A stretch of DNA of 23,908 nucleotides from an uncultured Spirochaetia bacterium (GCA_937960625.1 CALGPD010000083.1:1-23908); one strand, 5' to 3'. Positions 1-7,368 are shown, counted from the first letter of the stretch. The notes: a model not told the origin generated them from the letters alone. Numbers and translations are program-made.

Positions 1-847
1 TATCTATACCTTCCGCAATTTTTTCAATTCTGTTTTGAAGTTCATTTTCATTCTTAAACTTAATGTTTAATTCCATATCAGCGGTCTCAAACACGTTGTC
101 GTATTTGAGAGCAATTCCTGATGAAAAAGCCAGTTCGTTAACGATGTTTTTAAATTTATCAGCAAACCTGCTTAGTTCAGGATAGCGGATTAATTTTATT
201 TTGCCAATAAGATTTTGTTTTGTTGATCTATCAGAGATTTCATCAATAATTAAGGAAAAACTTTTTTTATCCCGTTTGCTTATTTCCTGAAGCATTTCAG
301 ATATATTGCTTATTTCAGAAGCAGTAAAATTAAATTCGACAGCTAAATCAGTAAAGAATTCAATATTATGCTTATCAATAAATGTTAATTCAAATGCTTT
401 CTGGAAATTAATCCGTTTTTCATGAATCATATTTAATAGTTTGAATGGTAATCCTGAAACTTGATTATATGCTTCAACGCGCTTAGCGGAATTTTGTTCT
501 TTTATCTCTGTCATAACTTTATCAATAATGGTCAGTATATCTATATCTGCGTGAATTAAGTTATTTACTGCAATTGCTTTTTCAGCAACGCTTAAATTTT
601 CTGAGTATGATATTGCATATAAGATTAAATCAAGCTTATTTTCTGATGTTATCACAGTGCAATAGAATTTATCCCTTTCAGGAATTAAACCTGAAATATA
701 GTAATAATTACTATTAATTTTTGCAATTACAGGAGGCATGGAATAATCAGAGTTTATATTGTTTTGCTTTGTGAATACATTAATCCGATAATTGTTATCA
801 AATATGATTTCATTTTTATTTAACATCTCGAAAGAAAGTTTTGCCAT
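1..847 (-). CDS. ParB-like protein (partial, C-terminus outside window)
   Basis: This open frame runs from an ATG at 847 on the minus strand to the window edge, giving about 282 residues without a stop. An AGGAAA ribosome binding site lies just upstream of the ATG. The middle resembles the ParB/KorB layout: a stretch with SENLSVAEKAIAVNNLI looks like the ParB segment in which an EN motif is followed by an E-A helix. It is followed by a helical part (LPFKLLNMIHEKRINFQKAFEL) like the ParB DNA-binding helices. The N-terminal ParB nuclease/CTPase motifs are not clearly recognisable, so this may be a divergent ParB-fold regulator rather than the chromosome-partition protein. It diverges from the tRNA methyltransferase gene with only 61 bases between them. 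The family call rests on pattern resemblance only. Confidence 0.5.
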   Translation of the reverse strand, partial: MAKLSFEMLNKNEIIFDNNYRINVFTKQNNINSDYSMPPVIAKINSNYYYISGLIPERDKFYCTVITSENKLDLILYAISYSENLSVAEKAIAVNNLIHADIDILTIIDKVMTEIKEQNSAKRVEAYNQVSGLPFKLLNMIHEKRINFQKAFELTFIDKHNIEFFTDLAVEFNFTASEISNISEMLQEISKRDKKSFSLIIDEISDRSTKQNLIGKIKLIRYPELSRFADKFKNIVNELAFSSGIALKYDNVFETADMELNIKFKNENELQNRIEKIAEGID

Positions 848-874
848 GGTTTTTCCTAAAAAAATAAATACCAT

Positions 875-906
875 TTGAATTTAGCTTAGTATTTGCTAAA
901 ATTCAA
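875..906. promoter_or_regulatory. Inverted repeat just upstream of mnmD start
   Basis: TTGAATTTAGC (875-885) and GCTAAAATTCAA (895-906) are complementary except for one bulged base, with a 9-base loop. The right arm ends two bases before the mnmD ATG, and no Shine-Dalgarno sequence is visible there. It lies between divergent genes, so it may be an operator or a leader hairpin that limits initiation. Confidence 0.35.
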
Positions 907-908
907 TC

Positions 909-1766
909 ATGGAAAATTTTACGGAGTTTATAACCGCGGATAACAGTGTAACGTATTATAACGCAGAATATGATGAACTTTATCATAGCCATTTCGGCGC
1001 CTATACCGAAGCGATGTATAAATTTGTCAAGCCTGCAAGTTCGCTGGTTTCAAACCTGCCAGAGAGAATTCGAATTTTAGATTTACCTTTTGGCCTTGGT
1101 TATAATTCATTGTGCGCGCTTGAAGAATTTGGGAATGTTGAAATTATTGCAATTGAGAAGGACCCCAAAGCGTGTTTTTTATTACTGGAAAACAATCCCG
1201 GTTTAAATATCACCTGGGCTGAGGTTTTAAAGAGTTTAAAAAAAAATCTTGAGTATAAAAACAAAAACGCTGAGATTAGGCTTTATATTGATGATGCAAG
1301 AAATTTTATTAGAGATTTAGACATGCAGTTTGATTTTGTTTTTTTAGATCCCTTTTCCCCTAAAAATAATCCTGAACTATGGACTTTTGATTTTTTCCGT
1401 AAGCTTTATTCTATTCTATCGGATAAGGGCGTAATTTTTACATATTCATCCGCTTTATCTGTCCGCTCTGCTTTTATCCGGGCAGGTTTTCACATCAGAA
1501 GAACTGAACCAGTTGGGCGTAAAAGGGGAGGAACCTGCGCTTTCAAAAAGCCTTGTAATAATTTTTTAAATATTGAAAAAAGGGATAATTATCTACTTAA
1601 ATATTCTACAGGCAAAATTCCTTATAGGGATAAAAAATTATTGCTTACAAAAGCTGAAATATTAAATTACCATGAAAAAATTAAAGAATTATCAGTAAAT
1701 AAAGGAATTTTAAAAACTGTAAAAAAATCCATTAAAGATTATAAAAATATAAGCGGTGGTAATTAA
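909..1766 (+). CDS. mnmD: tRNA 5-methylaminomethyl-2-thiouridine methyltransferase, MnmD/MnmC1 type
   Basis: This 285-residue protein is a stand-alone version of the methyltransferase half of MnmC. That enzyme uses S-adenosylmethionine for the final methylation of the wobble-uridine side chain of certain tRNAs. The N-terminus carries the family pattern: ITADNSVTYYNAEYDELYHS, then GAYTEA. A SAM-binding motif follows (LDLPFGLGYNS, residues 58-67), then an acidic motif (AIEKD) and DARNFI. The catalytic-loop region reads FLDPFSPKNNPELWT (145-159), then FTYSSALSVRSAFIRAGF. The FAD oxidase domain of the fused MnmC enzyme is absent, as in many bacteria. The C-terminal tail of about 65 residues is lysine-rich and looks lineage-specific. 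No Shine-Dalgarno sequence precedes the ATG; an inverted repeat abuts it instead. A perfect 10-bp hairpin spans the stop codon. Confidence 0.85.
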   Translation: MENFTEFITADNSVTYYNAEYDELYHSHFGAYTEAMYKFVKPASSLVSNLPERIRILDLPFGLGYNSLCALEEFGNVEIIAIEKDPKACFLLLENNPGLNITWAEVLKSLKKNLEYKNKNAEIRLYIDDARNFIRDLDMQFDFVFLDPFSPKNNPELWTFDFFRKLYSILSDKGVIFTYSSALSVRSAFIRAGFHIRRTEPVGRKRGGTCAFKKPCNNFLNIEKRDNYLLKYSTGKIPYRDKKLLLTKAEILNYHEKIKELSVNKGILKTVKKSIKDYKNISGGN

Positions 1767-1985
1767 AAACCACCGCTTACTAAGCGGGACTAAGGTAACT
1801 CGGTTAAGTTATCTTTTAGATGCGTCCGTTATTAGAATCGACTTCTAAGAAAATAATTTTAGTTTTTTATTTAAAAACGGATTAAAAAGTTATTCTTTGT
1901 GTTGTACAAATTAGAAAATATTTTTTTTCATGAAAACTCCTCAAACAATGAAAAATCCCGGCCGGCGTCAAACCCGGCCTTTTTT
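1751..1985 (+). ncRNA. Candidate structured 3'-UTR-derived small RNA
   Basis: A chain of hairpins starts inside the last codons of mnmD. AAGCGGTGGT (1751-1760) pairs perfectly with ACCACCGCTT (1769-1778). The right arm can instead pair with AAGCGG (1782-1787), so the two folds exclude each other. AAGGTAAC (1792-1799) pairs with GTTATCTT (1808-1815), enclosed by GGAC/GTCC (1787-1790, 1824-1827). TTAGAA (1832-1837) pairs with TTCTAA (1843-1848). An unpaired CTCCTC (1937-1942), complementary to an AGGAG ribosome binding site, lies just before the terminator at 1960-1985. No known RNA family was recognised and no convincing internal promoter is seen, so this may be a processed mnmD tail. Confidence 0.3.
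1960..1985 (+). terminator. Intrinsic terminator
   Basis: GGCCGG (1960-1965) pairs with CCGGCC (1974-1979) around an 8-base loop and is followed directly by six T. The GC-rich stem stands out sharply in this AT-rich region. It ends whatever transcript passes through the mnmD tail. Confidence 0.85.
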
Positions 1986-2043
1986 ATTAAAAAAATTTAA
2001 AAGCATGGAACATTAATTGCTATAAAGTGTTGTTAGGATTAGT

Positions 2044-2149
2044 AAAGCATTTGGTAATAAGTGTTGATTATTTTCGAGTGCTTTCCTCCTAATAATAAAT
2101 TGAGTAAGATACAATACCGGAAGGCCGTTGGTTTTCCGGTATTTTTTTT
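2044..2149 (+). ncRNA. Candidate small RNA with CCTCCT anti-SD element
   Basis: Between two strong terminators lies a short gene-free stretch that folds well. AAAGCAT (2044-2050) pairs with GTGCTTT (2078-2084), with an inner stem AATAA/TTATT (2056-2060, 2068-2072). An unpaired CCTCCT (2085-2090) follows, then the terminator hairpin at 2113-2149. A TATAAA at 2021-2026 could be a -10 element, but no good -35 is visible. Order and size (roughly 105-120 bases) fit a trans-acting small RNA that binds ribosome binding sites. This is inferred from structure only. Confidence 0.35.
2113..2149 (+). terminator. Intrinsic terminator
   Basis: AATACCGGAA (2113-2122) and TTCCGGTATT (2134-2143) form a perfect 10-bp stem with an 11-base loop. 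The T-run covers 2142-2149, with more T after a single G. No protein gene lies upstream for 350 bases, which supports a small RNA transcript. Confidence 0.85.
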
Positions 2150-2181
2150 GTTTTTTAAAAAAAGAGAAAATTTCGACAATA

Positions 2182-2218
2182 ATTTTAACGTTTTAGTTGA
2201 TTATAATTTCGTTAAAAT
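2182..2218 (+). promoter_or_regulatory. Promoter with 9-bp inverted repeat abutting the nuclease start
   Basis: ATTTTAACG (2182-2190) and CGTTAAAAT (2210-2218) are perfect inverted repeats separated by 19 bases. The right arm touches the ATG at 2219. A TATAAT (2202-2207) sits between the arms. If it is the -10 element, transcription would start about 5-7 bases before the ATG, making the mRNA nearly leaderless; this agrees with the missing Shine-Dalgarno sequence. No well-spaced -35 is seen. The layout suits a repressor operator. Confidence 0.45.
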
Positions 2219-2896
2219 ATGAAAGAGAAAATTATCACTTACAAAGAATTGTGTATTATTGAGAACGTAAAATCTATTCAAAAAGGAATGAATTTTCGGC
2301 TTAATGACCGCTATTCAGTAATCTTGATGTCCAGAAAAAAGAATGCTATATATTTCGACGGTATTGAAAATGATAGAATTATAAAATATCAGGGCCATAA
2401 TATTCCGGGCCATACGAAAGGTTTAAACCCAGAATATACAAATCAGCCTTATTATACAAAAAAAAATAAGCTTACCGAAAACGGAAAATTCGCTTTGGCT
2501 GCTTATTTATACAAAACAGGTAAAAGTGACAGCGAGTATGTAAAAGTATATGAGAAAATATTCCATGGTGTATGGATTGACAGAGGATTGTTTTTACTCG
2601 TTGACTATGAATACGTATCAGATGGAAACAGAATGGTTTTTAATTTTTTTCTTGAACCTTTTAATGAGATGAAAACTCAAAGCCAGGAAAAATTTTCTTC
2701 ACGCTATATTCCTTCATATGTTAAAAAAAATGTCTGGAAAAGAGATAGGGGCAGGTGTGTTATATGCGGCAGCACAGTTAATCTTCATTTTGACCATGAA
2801 TTGCCTTATTCAAAAGGAGGAAGCAGTATAACAAGTGAGAATGTGAGGTTGTTATGCGCAACGTGTAATTTAAAGAAAAGAGATAAAATTGAATAA
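2219..2896 (+). CDS. HNH endonuclease with SRA-like N-terminal domain
   Basis: The last 60 residues of this 225-residue protein are a clear HNH nuclease. Zinc ligands appear to be C180-x2-C183 and C213-x2-C216. The catalytic part is FDHELPYSKGG (D192, H193), with N208 and N217 completing an H-N-N arrangement as in many McrA-like enzymes. Residues about 25-148 (RYSVILMS, FDGIE, IIKYQGHNIP, KLTENGKFALAAYL, FNFFLEPF) resemble the SRA/YDG fold that reads modified cytosines, with a GNLALA-like central helix. SRA-HNH proteins are known as type IV (modification-dependent) restriction enzymes. That role is an inference here, because the SRA match is only by eye. No methyltransferase lies nearby. The start has no Shine-Dalgarno sequence and follows an inverted repeat directly. 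Two small paralogous genes follow on the same strand. Confidence 0.75.
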   Translation: MKEKIITYKELCIIENVKSIQKGMNFRLNDRYSVILMSRKKNAIYFDGIENDRIIKYQGHNIPGHTKGLNPEYTNQPYYTKKNKLTENGKFALAAYLYKTGKSDSEYVKVYEKIFHGVWIDRGLFLLVDYEYVSDGNRMVFNFFLEPFNEMKTQSQEKFSSRYIPSYVKKNVWKRDRGRCVICGSTVNLHFDHELPYSKGGSSITSENVRLLCATCNLKKRDKIE

Positions 2897-2998
2897 TATT
2901 TATAAAAAATTAGAAATTTTTACTAATATTTTTTTTCGTTATTGACAAGACAAGTGCGAATGAATAAAATATTTTATTATTATGTTGGGAAATTAAGT

Positions 2999-3208
2999 AT
3001 GGGTAAAATAATAATTGAAATTCCTGAAAATATTGATATGCATATTCAAACCAATTCTTTATCAAATGCAATAAATGAGTTGACTAATTATATAAATTGT
3101 ACGGACCAAAACTTAAAAGAATATTCAAACTTGTGTAAAGTTTTTGATCAATTCCAAATCGAAATGACAGGGTTTAGAGCATACCCGATGAAAGAAAAAG
3201 TAAGATAA
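2999..3208 (+). CDS. Small IIIEIPE-type protein, copy 1
   Basis: This 69-residue protein starts MGKIIIEIPENIDMHIQ. I chose the ATG at 2999 rather than an upstream TTG (2942) because from there the N-terminus aligns with its neighbour at 3254 (MGTIIIEIPEQIDLKIQ), and a GGGAAA lies about 6 bases before it. The shared part covers about 37 residues and continues as NAINELTNYIN against QAVDELNKYVN. The extra C-terminal 20-30 residues are basic and have no counterpart in copy 2. A short beta strand followed by an amphipathic helix is typical of many small antitoxin-like or adaptor proteins, but I recognise no family. It follows the HNH nuclease gene by about 100 bases on the same strand, and the two may be co-transcribed. 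Confidence 0.6.
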   Translation: MGKIIIEIPENIDMHIQTNSLSNAINELTNYINCTDQNLKEYSNLCKVFDQFQIEMTGFRAYPMKEKVR

Positions 3209-3253
3209 CCGCATTATTAAACTATTGTTAAAAATTATCTATAAAGGAAACTT

Positions 3254-3403
3254 ATGGGAACAATTATTATTGAAATCCCTGAGCAGATTGATTTAAAAAT
3301 TCAGGCAAGCAACATCTCTCAGGCTGTTGATGAATTAAACAAATATGTTAACATTATGAATGACAACGGTTATCAGGATATTGTTGCAATAAATACTGTT
3401 TAG
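3254..3403 (+). CDS. Small IIIEIPE-type protein, copy 2
   Basis: This 49-residue protein has a good ribosome binding site (AAAGGAAA, 3243-3250) ahead of its ATG. It reads MGTIIIEIPEQIDLKIQASN, then an ISQAVDELNKYVNIM helix and a short tail. It is clearly related to the gene 45 bases upstream, from which it probably arose by tandem duplication. The conservation of the protein pattern despite many silent and substitution differences argues that both are translated. Function is unknown. A role as partner or regulator of the upstream HNH nuclease is speculation based on position alone. Confidence 0.6.
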   Translation: MGTIIIEIPEQIDLKIQASNISQAVDELNKYVNIMNDNGYQDIVAINTV

Positions 3404-3489
3404 TTAATTTGTAAATCAATATGTTTTAAAATCAAATCTGATTCTAAAAAAGGCGCTAGATATTATACTTTTTTTCATACATTGAATGT

Positions 3490-5775
3490 TTATGAATCTT
3501 CTTCAATTGTATAATATTGTTTTCTCGGATTATATTTTTCAAAATGTATTTCATTTATTTTTGTGTAATCCAGGCAGAATACACATGATTTTTCAGTTTC
3601 ACGTATTTGTTTTTTATAATTGTCCATTATTACCGTTGCATAAGGAAAAATAGCTTTCCGGACAATGAGTATACTTTTGGTTTTAATTTCCATTCTTTTT
3701 AATATTTCATTTTGAAATATAAGGAGTTGGTCAAACCTTTTTAAATTTACTTCCAGATTTTCATCTAATTGTTGTAATTCTTCAGGGTTTTCGTTTTCCT
3801 TTATTAACTCTTTAGACTTATTAATTTTCATTATTTCACTTTGAACTTTTACAAGTTGTTTTTGAATACGTTTATTCGTTCTAATCGCATCGTAATCAAA
3901 ACCCACAATGATTGATGATTCGGCTCCACCACGGTGAGAACCGATTTTTGATACATCAACGACTTGTTTGGCCATCAGCCTACAACCTATTACCGCTGTA
4001 TTTATATTTTTAATATTAAAGACAATATCCTTTGCGGAATATATTCTTGATAGAGTTGCTGTTTTCTTTATAAATATATCACCTCTTGTTTCTACCCTTG
4101 CTTGCTCTACGTAATTAATTGATAAATTTCCTCCTATAAAAATGCTGGCTTTATTTTTACCTGCCACACCTCCTTTTATAATTGCATCACCTTCACAAAC
4201 AATTCTACATGCTCCTATATTGCCTCCAATTATTAAATCTCCTGAGCAAAAAATATTAAAACCGTCTAACACATTTCCATTTATCTTCACTGACCCTTTG
4301 AAATTTATACTGCCTGTGGAATAATCAACATCCCCGGGAATTAATAAAACCGGGATAATTTTTAATATGATTCCCTGCTTTCGAAGCTGTCCGTCTTTAG
4401 TAGCTACTAATTTTAATCCGTCTTCTGATTTTCTTACTCCGTCTCCTAGTTTAACGTTCGGCCATTTTCCGTCTTTCGCGTAAATAACTCTTCCGCAAAC
4501 ATTTACTCCGTCTTTTTTATTCTGGTTAGGCGGGATTATTTCTGCAATAATATCTCCGGGTTTAAATGAGAAAACTGATGTGGAGAGTCTATGGTCAACA
4601 CTGCCGTCTTCCCGGTAATGTATTTTTCTATATTTGCCAAAATCTTCAGGAAATACAATACTGCCGTCTTCGCCGTTAACCGGTTTTCTGCCTTTGGCAA
4701 CAATAGCGCCTTGAACAGTTCCTATATTTTTATTATTTATTCTTTTTATGCAGTTTTCCACTTCCCTCATATCGATAAATTTATCTTCAACTCCCATGTT
4801 TTTTAAATCTTTTAAAACATGTTCGATTTTTAGATCTGAGATTTTATTTTTACCCGTTATTGCGTCAAAAAATACAGAGGTTTTATCTGCTGTAAAAGTC
4901 AAGCTGTATTCTGCATCCACAACAGGGATTAAATCGATTGTTTTATGTATTTTATTAAAAACAACAATTCCTCTATGAATTGTAATATAAACAATGGAAC
5001 CGTTTTCTTTTTCCAGTTCTTTAATTCCGCGTCCCCGGATTATTTTAACATCTTTGCTCCGGCTTTTAAATTCATCAACTTCTTCTCCGGTCACAAGTTT
5101 TTGTGCAAGAGTTTTAACAAGTGGTTCTTTTATCGCAACCAGAGTATTTTTAGGCAGAATTTCAGATCGGAATTCTACCGAACTTTGAATTTGTTTAAAA
5201 CCGGGTTTAAGTTTAAATCTTGCATCATGGCCTTTTTCTTCTTCTCTGCCTTTTGCAACAAGAACGCGTTTACTATAGGCATTTTGTTCTAAATATTTAC
5301 TTAGCTTCTCAAGGGTGTGCATGCTGACTCCGAAAATAACGCCCGCATTTTTTAAAATCTTTATAAAATCTCTTGGAAGGATTCTTTTTGGCTGAGAAAT
5401 ATTTATATCCAGATAAGCGGTCATTGCATCATCGGAAATATGAACCGTTACTTCCTTTGATTGTTCAATGCTTGTTACAATGTTTATTCTTTTAACATCA
5501 ACAGGGCAATTATATATTTGGATATTTCTCTGTTCTGTTAATTTTATTATTTGTTTTATATAATCAACCTTTTCAGATGCATCTATTCCGTTGGCTTTTA
5601 GTCTTTTTATAATATTTTCTGCTTTTATATGCCTTCCAACACCTCTTGGAGGGGTTACAGTTAGGTAAATAATATCTTCTGCATCCTTATAAGAAAAAGA
5701 CGCGCTTTCATCTTTAGTGCTTGATTGATATGCTTTTATAAATTTCTCTAATTCATTAATAGTCGCAGTTGCCAT
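3490..5775 (-). CDS. FapA/DUF342 family protein with duplicated N-terminal motif
   Basis: This 761-residue protein belongs to the FapA (DUF342) family, whose members contain a right-handed beta-helix and are linked to flagellar or cell-envelope assembly. The family core is visible at about 480-625: runs such as GDVDYSTGSINFKGSVKING, SGDLIIGGNI, EGDAIIKGGVAGK and FIGGNLSINYVEQARV. A coiled coil of about 70 residues follows (630-700, from RTNKRIQKQL). The family signature VAKGR-P-G-DG occurs at 359-371 and again, degenerate, at 173-185 (VAKGREEEKGHD). A similar helical segment precedes each copy (LKNAGV and LKNMGV), so the N-terminal half looks internally duplicated. No signal peptide is present. 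No flagellar gene is nearby, so the exact role is open. Upstream lies a run of alternating TA. Confidence 0.8.
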   Translation of the reverse strand: MATATINELEKFIKAYQSSTKDESASFSYKDAEDIIYLTVTPPRGVGRHIKAENIIKRLKANGIDASEKVDYIKQIIKLTEQRNIQIYNCPVDVKRINIVTSIEQSKEVTVHISDDAMTAYLDINISQPKRILPRDFIKILKNAGVIFGVSMHTLEKLSKYLEQNAYSKRVLVAKGREEEKGHDARFKLKPGFKQIQSSVEFRSEILPKNTLVAIKEPLVKTLAQKLVTGEEVDEFKSRSKDVKIIRGRGIKELEKENGSIVYITIHRGIVVFNKIHKTIDLIPVVDAEYSLTFTADKTSVFFDAITGKNKISDLKIEHVLKDLKNMGVEDKFIDMREVENCIKRINNKNIGTVQGAIVAKGRKPVNGEDGSIVFPEDFGKYRKIHYREDGSVDHRLSTSVFSFKPGDIIAEIIPPNQNKKDGVNVCGRVIYAKDGKWPNVKLGDGVRKSEDGLKLVATKDGQLRKQGIILKIIPVLLIPGDVDYSTGSINFKGSVKINGNVLDGFNIFCSGDLIIGGNIGACRIVCEGDAIIKGGVAGKNKASIFIGGNLSINYVEQARVETRGDIFIKKTATLSRIYSAKDIVFNIKNINTAVIGCRLMAKQVVDVSKIGSHRGGAESSIIVGFDYDAIRTNKRIQKQLVKVQSEIMKINKSKELIKENENPEELQQLDENLEVNLKRFDQLLIFQNEILKRMEIKTKSILIVRKAIFPYATVIMDNYKKQIRETEKSCVFCLDYTKINEIHFEKYNPRKQYYTIEEDS

Positions 5776-5977
5776 AATTATATATTACTTTGATGTTCCC
5801 TTGTAAAATTTATATATATATATATTTAAACAATTATTAATTCGGATTATATTAATTTCGGGTAAAAATTTCAAAATATTGCAAGTATATGGCATGGTAT
5901 GGCTTGTTTTAATATATAAACTAGAAATTATATATTAAAAATATTACGAAAAGATTTTATTGTTTTATGGGAAAAGT

Positions 5978-6256
5978 ATGAAAAAACAAAATGTAATTGC
6001 GTATTTAGTTAAAGACGGTGATAATCAAATAATTGTTATTCCTGAAGAAGGCGGAATTTTTGGTAAAGAAGGTTTCTGCGAATTAAATTCAGGTATCTTG
6101 GAGAATCTTGCATCACGTTCAAATAAAGGGTTTAGGCTAAGCCAGGAAAAAATTAAATCATTCAGGAAAAGGTCCGAGTATAGAAAAAAAATGACTGAAT
6201 TATTTAATGACCTTGCAGACAACGTATTTGACGATACAGACGGTTTTCTACTTTAA
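5978..6256 (+). CDS. Hypothetical protein
   Basis: I place the start at the ATG at 5978 (MKKQNVIAYLVKDGDNQIIV), giving 92 residues. A TTG at 5960 would add only six, and GGGAAAAG directly upstream of 5978 may serve as a weak ribosome binding site. The first half is predicted beta-rich (IIVIPEEGGIFGK) and the second half is a charged helix (LSQEKIKSFRKRSEYRKKMTELFNDL) with an acidic tail. No known domain is recognised and there is no signal peptide or membrane segment. It diverges from the FapA-like gene across 200 bases of very AT-rich sequence and lies 91 bases before pta, which has its own promoter. It is probably a real gene, given its length and composition. Confidence 0.55.
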   Translation: MKKQNVIAYLVKDGDNQIIVIPEEGGIFGKEGFCELNSGILENLASRSNKGFRLSQEKIKSFRKRSEYRKKMTELFNDLADNVFDDTDGFLL

Positions 6257-6284
6257 AAAAAACATTTCTACATTAAATAAAAAT

Positions 6285-6312
6285 TTGACTTTAGCAGACA
6301 ATTAAATACTAT
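6285..6312 (+). promoter_or_regulatory. Promoter of pta
   Basis: TTGACT (6285-6290) and TACTAT (6307-6312) are separated by 16 bases, a good vegetative-type promoter. An overlapping TATAAA at 6310-6315 has a 19-base spacer. The predicted leader is about 30 bases and carries AAGGAG 7 bases before the pta ATG. Confidence 0.55.
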
Positions 6313-6347
6313 AAAGATGTAATAATAAATTTTTTAAGGAGATTTTT

Positions 6348-7322
6348 ATGGATTTTATAGATGGATTAAAAGAAAAAGTAAAACAAAAAGGTAATATGAA
6401 AATTGTTTACCCTGACGGAGAAGTTGATTCTTGTGTAAAAGCTGTTTCCATTCTTTGCGAAGAAGGTATAATTACACCGGTAATTCTCGGTAATGAGGAC
6501 AAAATTAAATCGCTTGCTAAAGATTTAGGTGTAAATATTGACGGCGCAGAAGTTATTGACCCTGTAAAAGCTTTAAATGATGATTTTATTGATACTTATG
6601 TTGAATATCGTAAGCATAAAGGAATGGATAAAGATAAAGCAAAAGCAACTCTTGAAAAAGTACATTTCTACGGAGCAATGCTTGTTGAAAAGGACCATGT
6701 AGCAGGTATGGTTGGTGGATTAACTTCCGAAACTAAACCGTTTATCCCTGCATTTCAAATTGTAAAAACAAAACAAGGCATTAATCGTGCATCAAGCGCT
6801 TTTTTTATGATTAAAGATGAGCATGTTATGATTTATTCAGATTGTGCAATGAATATGAACCCTGATGTTCAGACTTTAGCTGAAATTGGAGCTTCATCAG
6901 GTGATACAGCTAAAGCATTCGGCCTTGAACCTATTATCGCATTTTTAAGTTTTTCAACAAACGGTACTGCTTCTGACCCTCTAGTAGATAAAGTCCATGA
7001 TGCAACAGCTATTGCTAAAAAATTACGCCCTAATTATGCAATTGACGGTGAAATGCAGTTTGATGCGGCAATATTACCAAACGTTGCGAAAAAGAAATGG
7101 GCTGATTCTCCCGTTGCCGGTAAAGCAAACGTATTAATATTCCCTGATTTAAATGCGGGAAATATCGGATATAAAATTACAGAAAGATTAGGCGGCTATG
7201 CGGCAGTTGGGCCTATTTTTCAGGGGTTAAACAAACCTGTAAATGACTTAAGCCGTGGTTCCAAACCTGAAGATATTGCTCGTTCAGGATATTTAACCTG
7301 CGTACAATCAATGATTGATTAA
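6348..7322 (+). CDS. pta: Phosphate acetyltransferase
   Basis: This 324-residue protein has the usual length of the short Pta enzymes. Pta interconverts acetyl-CoA and acetyl phosphate (EC 2.3.1.8), normally working with acetate kinase to make ATP from acetyl-CoA or to activate acetate. Family landmarks are all present: the early KIVYPDGEVDSCVKA, the central GMVGGLTSETKPFIPAFQIV, IYSDCAMNMNP, then AEIGASSGDTAKAFGLEP, LSFSTNGTA, DGEMQFDAAILP, and the C-terminal LIFPDLNAGNIGYKITERLGG and AVGPIFQGLNKPVNDLSRG. The last motif favours acetyl- over butyryltransferase. AAGGAG lies at an ideal distance from the ATG. No ackA is in the window. The gene appears to form a single-gene unit, with its own promoter upstream and a perfect 12-bp terminator just downstream. 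Confidence 0.93.
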   Translation: MDFIDGLKEKVKQKGNMKIVYPDGEVDSCVKAVSILCEEGIITPVILGNEDKIKSLAKDLGVNIDGAEVIDPVKALNDDFIDTYVEYRKHKGMDKDKAKATLEKVHFYGAMLVEKDHVAGMVGGLTSETKPFIPAFQIVKTKQGINRASSAFFMIKDEHVMIYSDCAMNMNPDVQTLAEIGASSGDTAKAFGLEPIIAFLSFSTNGTASDPLVDKVHDATAIAKKLRPNYAIDGEMQFDAAILPNVAKKKWADSPVAGKANVLIFPDLNAGNIGYKITERLGGYAAVGPIFQGLNKPVNDLSRGSKPEDIARSGYLTCVQSMID

Positions 7323-7339
7323 TTATTTATAAATATTTT

Positions 7340-7368
7340 AAAAGGCTGTTTTAAATAAACAGCCTTTT
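7340..7368 (+). terminator. Intrinsic terminator after pta (probably bidirectional)
   Basis: AAAAGGCTGTTT (7340-7351) and AAACAGCCTTTT (7357-7368) form a perfect 12-bp stem with a 5-base loop. The T-tract is built into the descending arm, and the A-rich start makes it usable on both strands. Confidence 0.8.

Noticed and set aside
1781..1850. Possible tRNA after mnmD
   Set aside because: Some stems are present, but there is no T-loop consensus, anticodon arm or acceptor pairing of the right length on either strand.
4142..5292. Several + strand open frames of 60-115 codons opposite the FapA-like gene
   Set aside because: They lie entirely inside a well-supported gene on the other strand, have no ribosome binding sites, and show composition typical of antisense shadows.
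5808..5826. TA dinucleotide run upstream of the FapA-like gene as a phase-variation tract
   Set aside because: It is short, lies in a generally AT-rich gap, and is not placed in a coding frame or clearly between promoter boxes.
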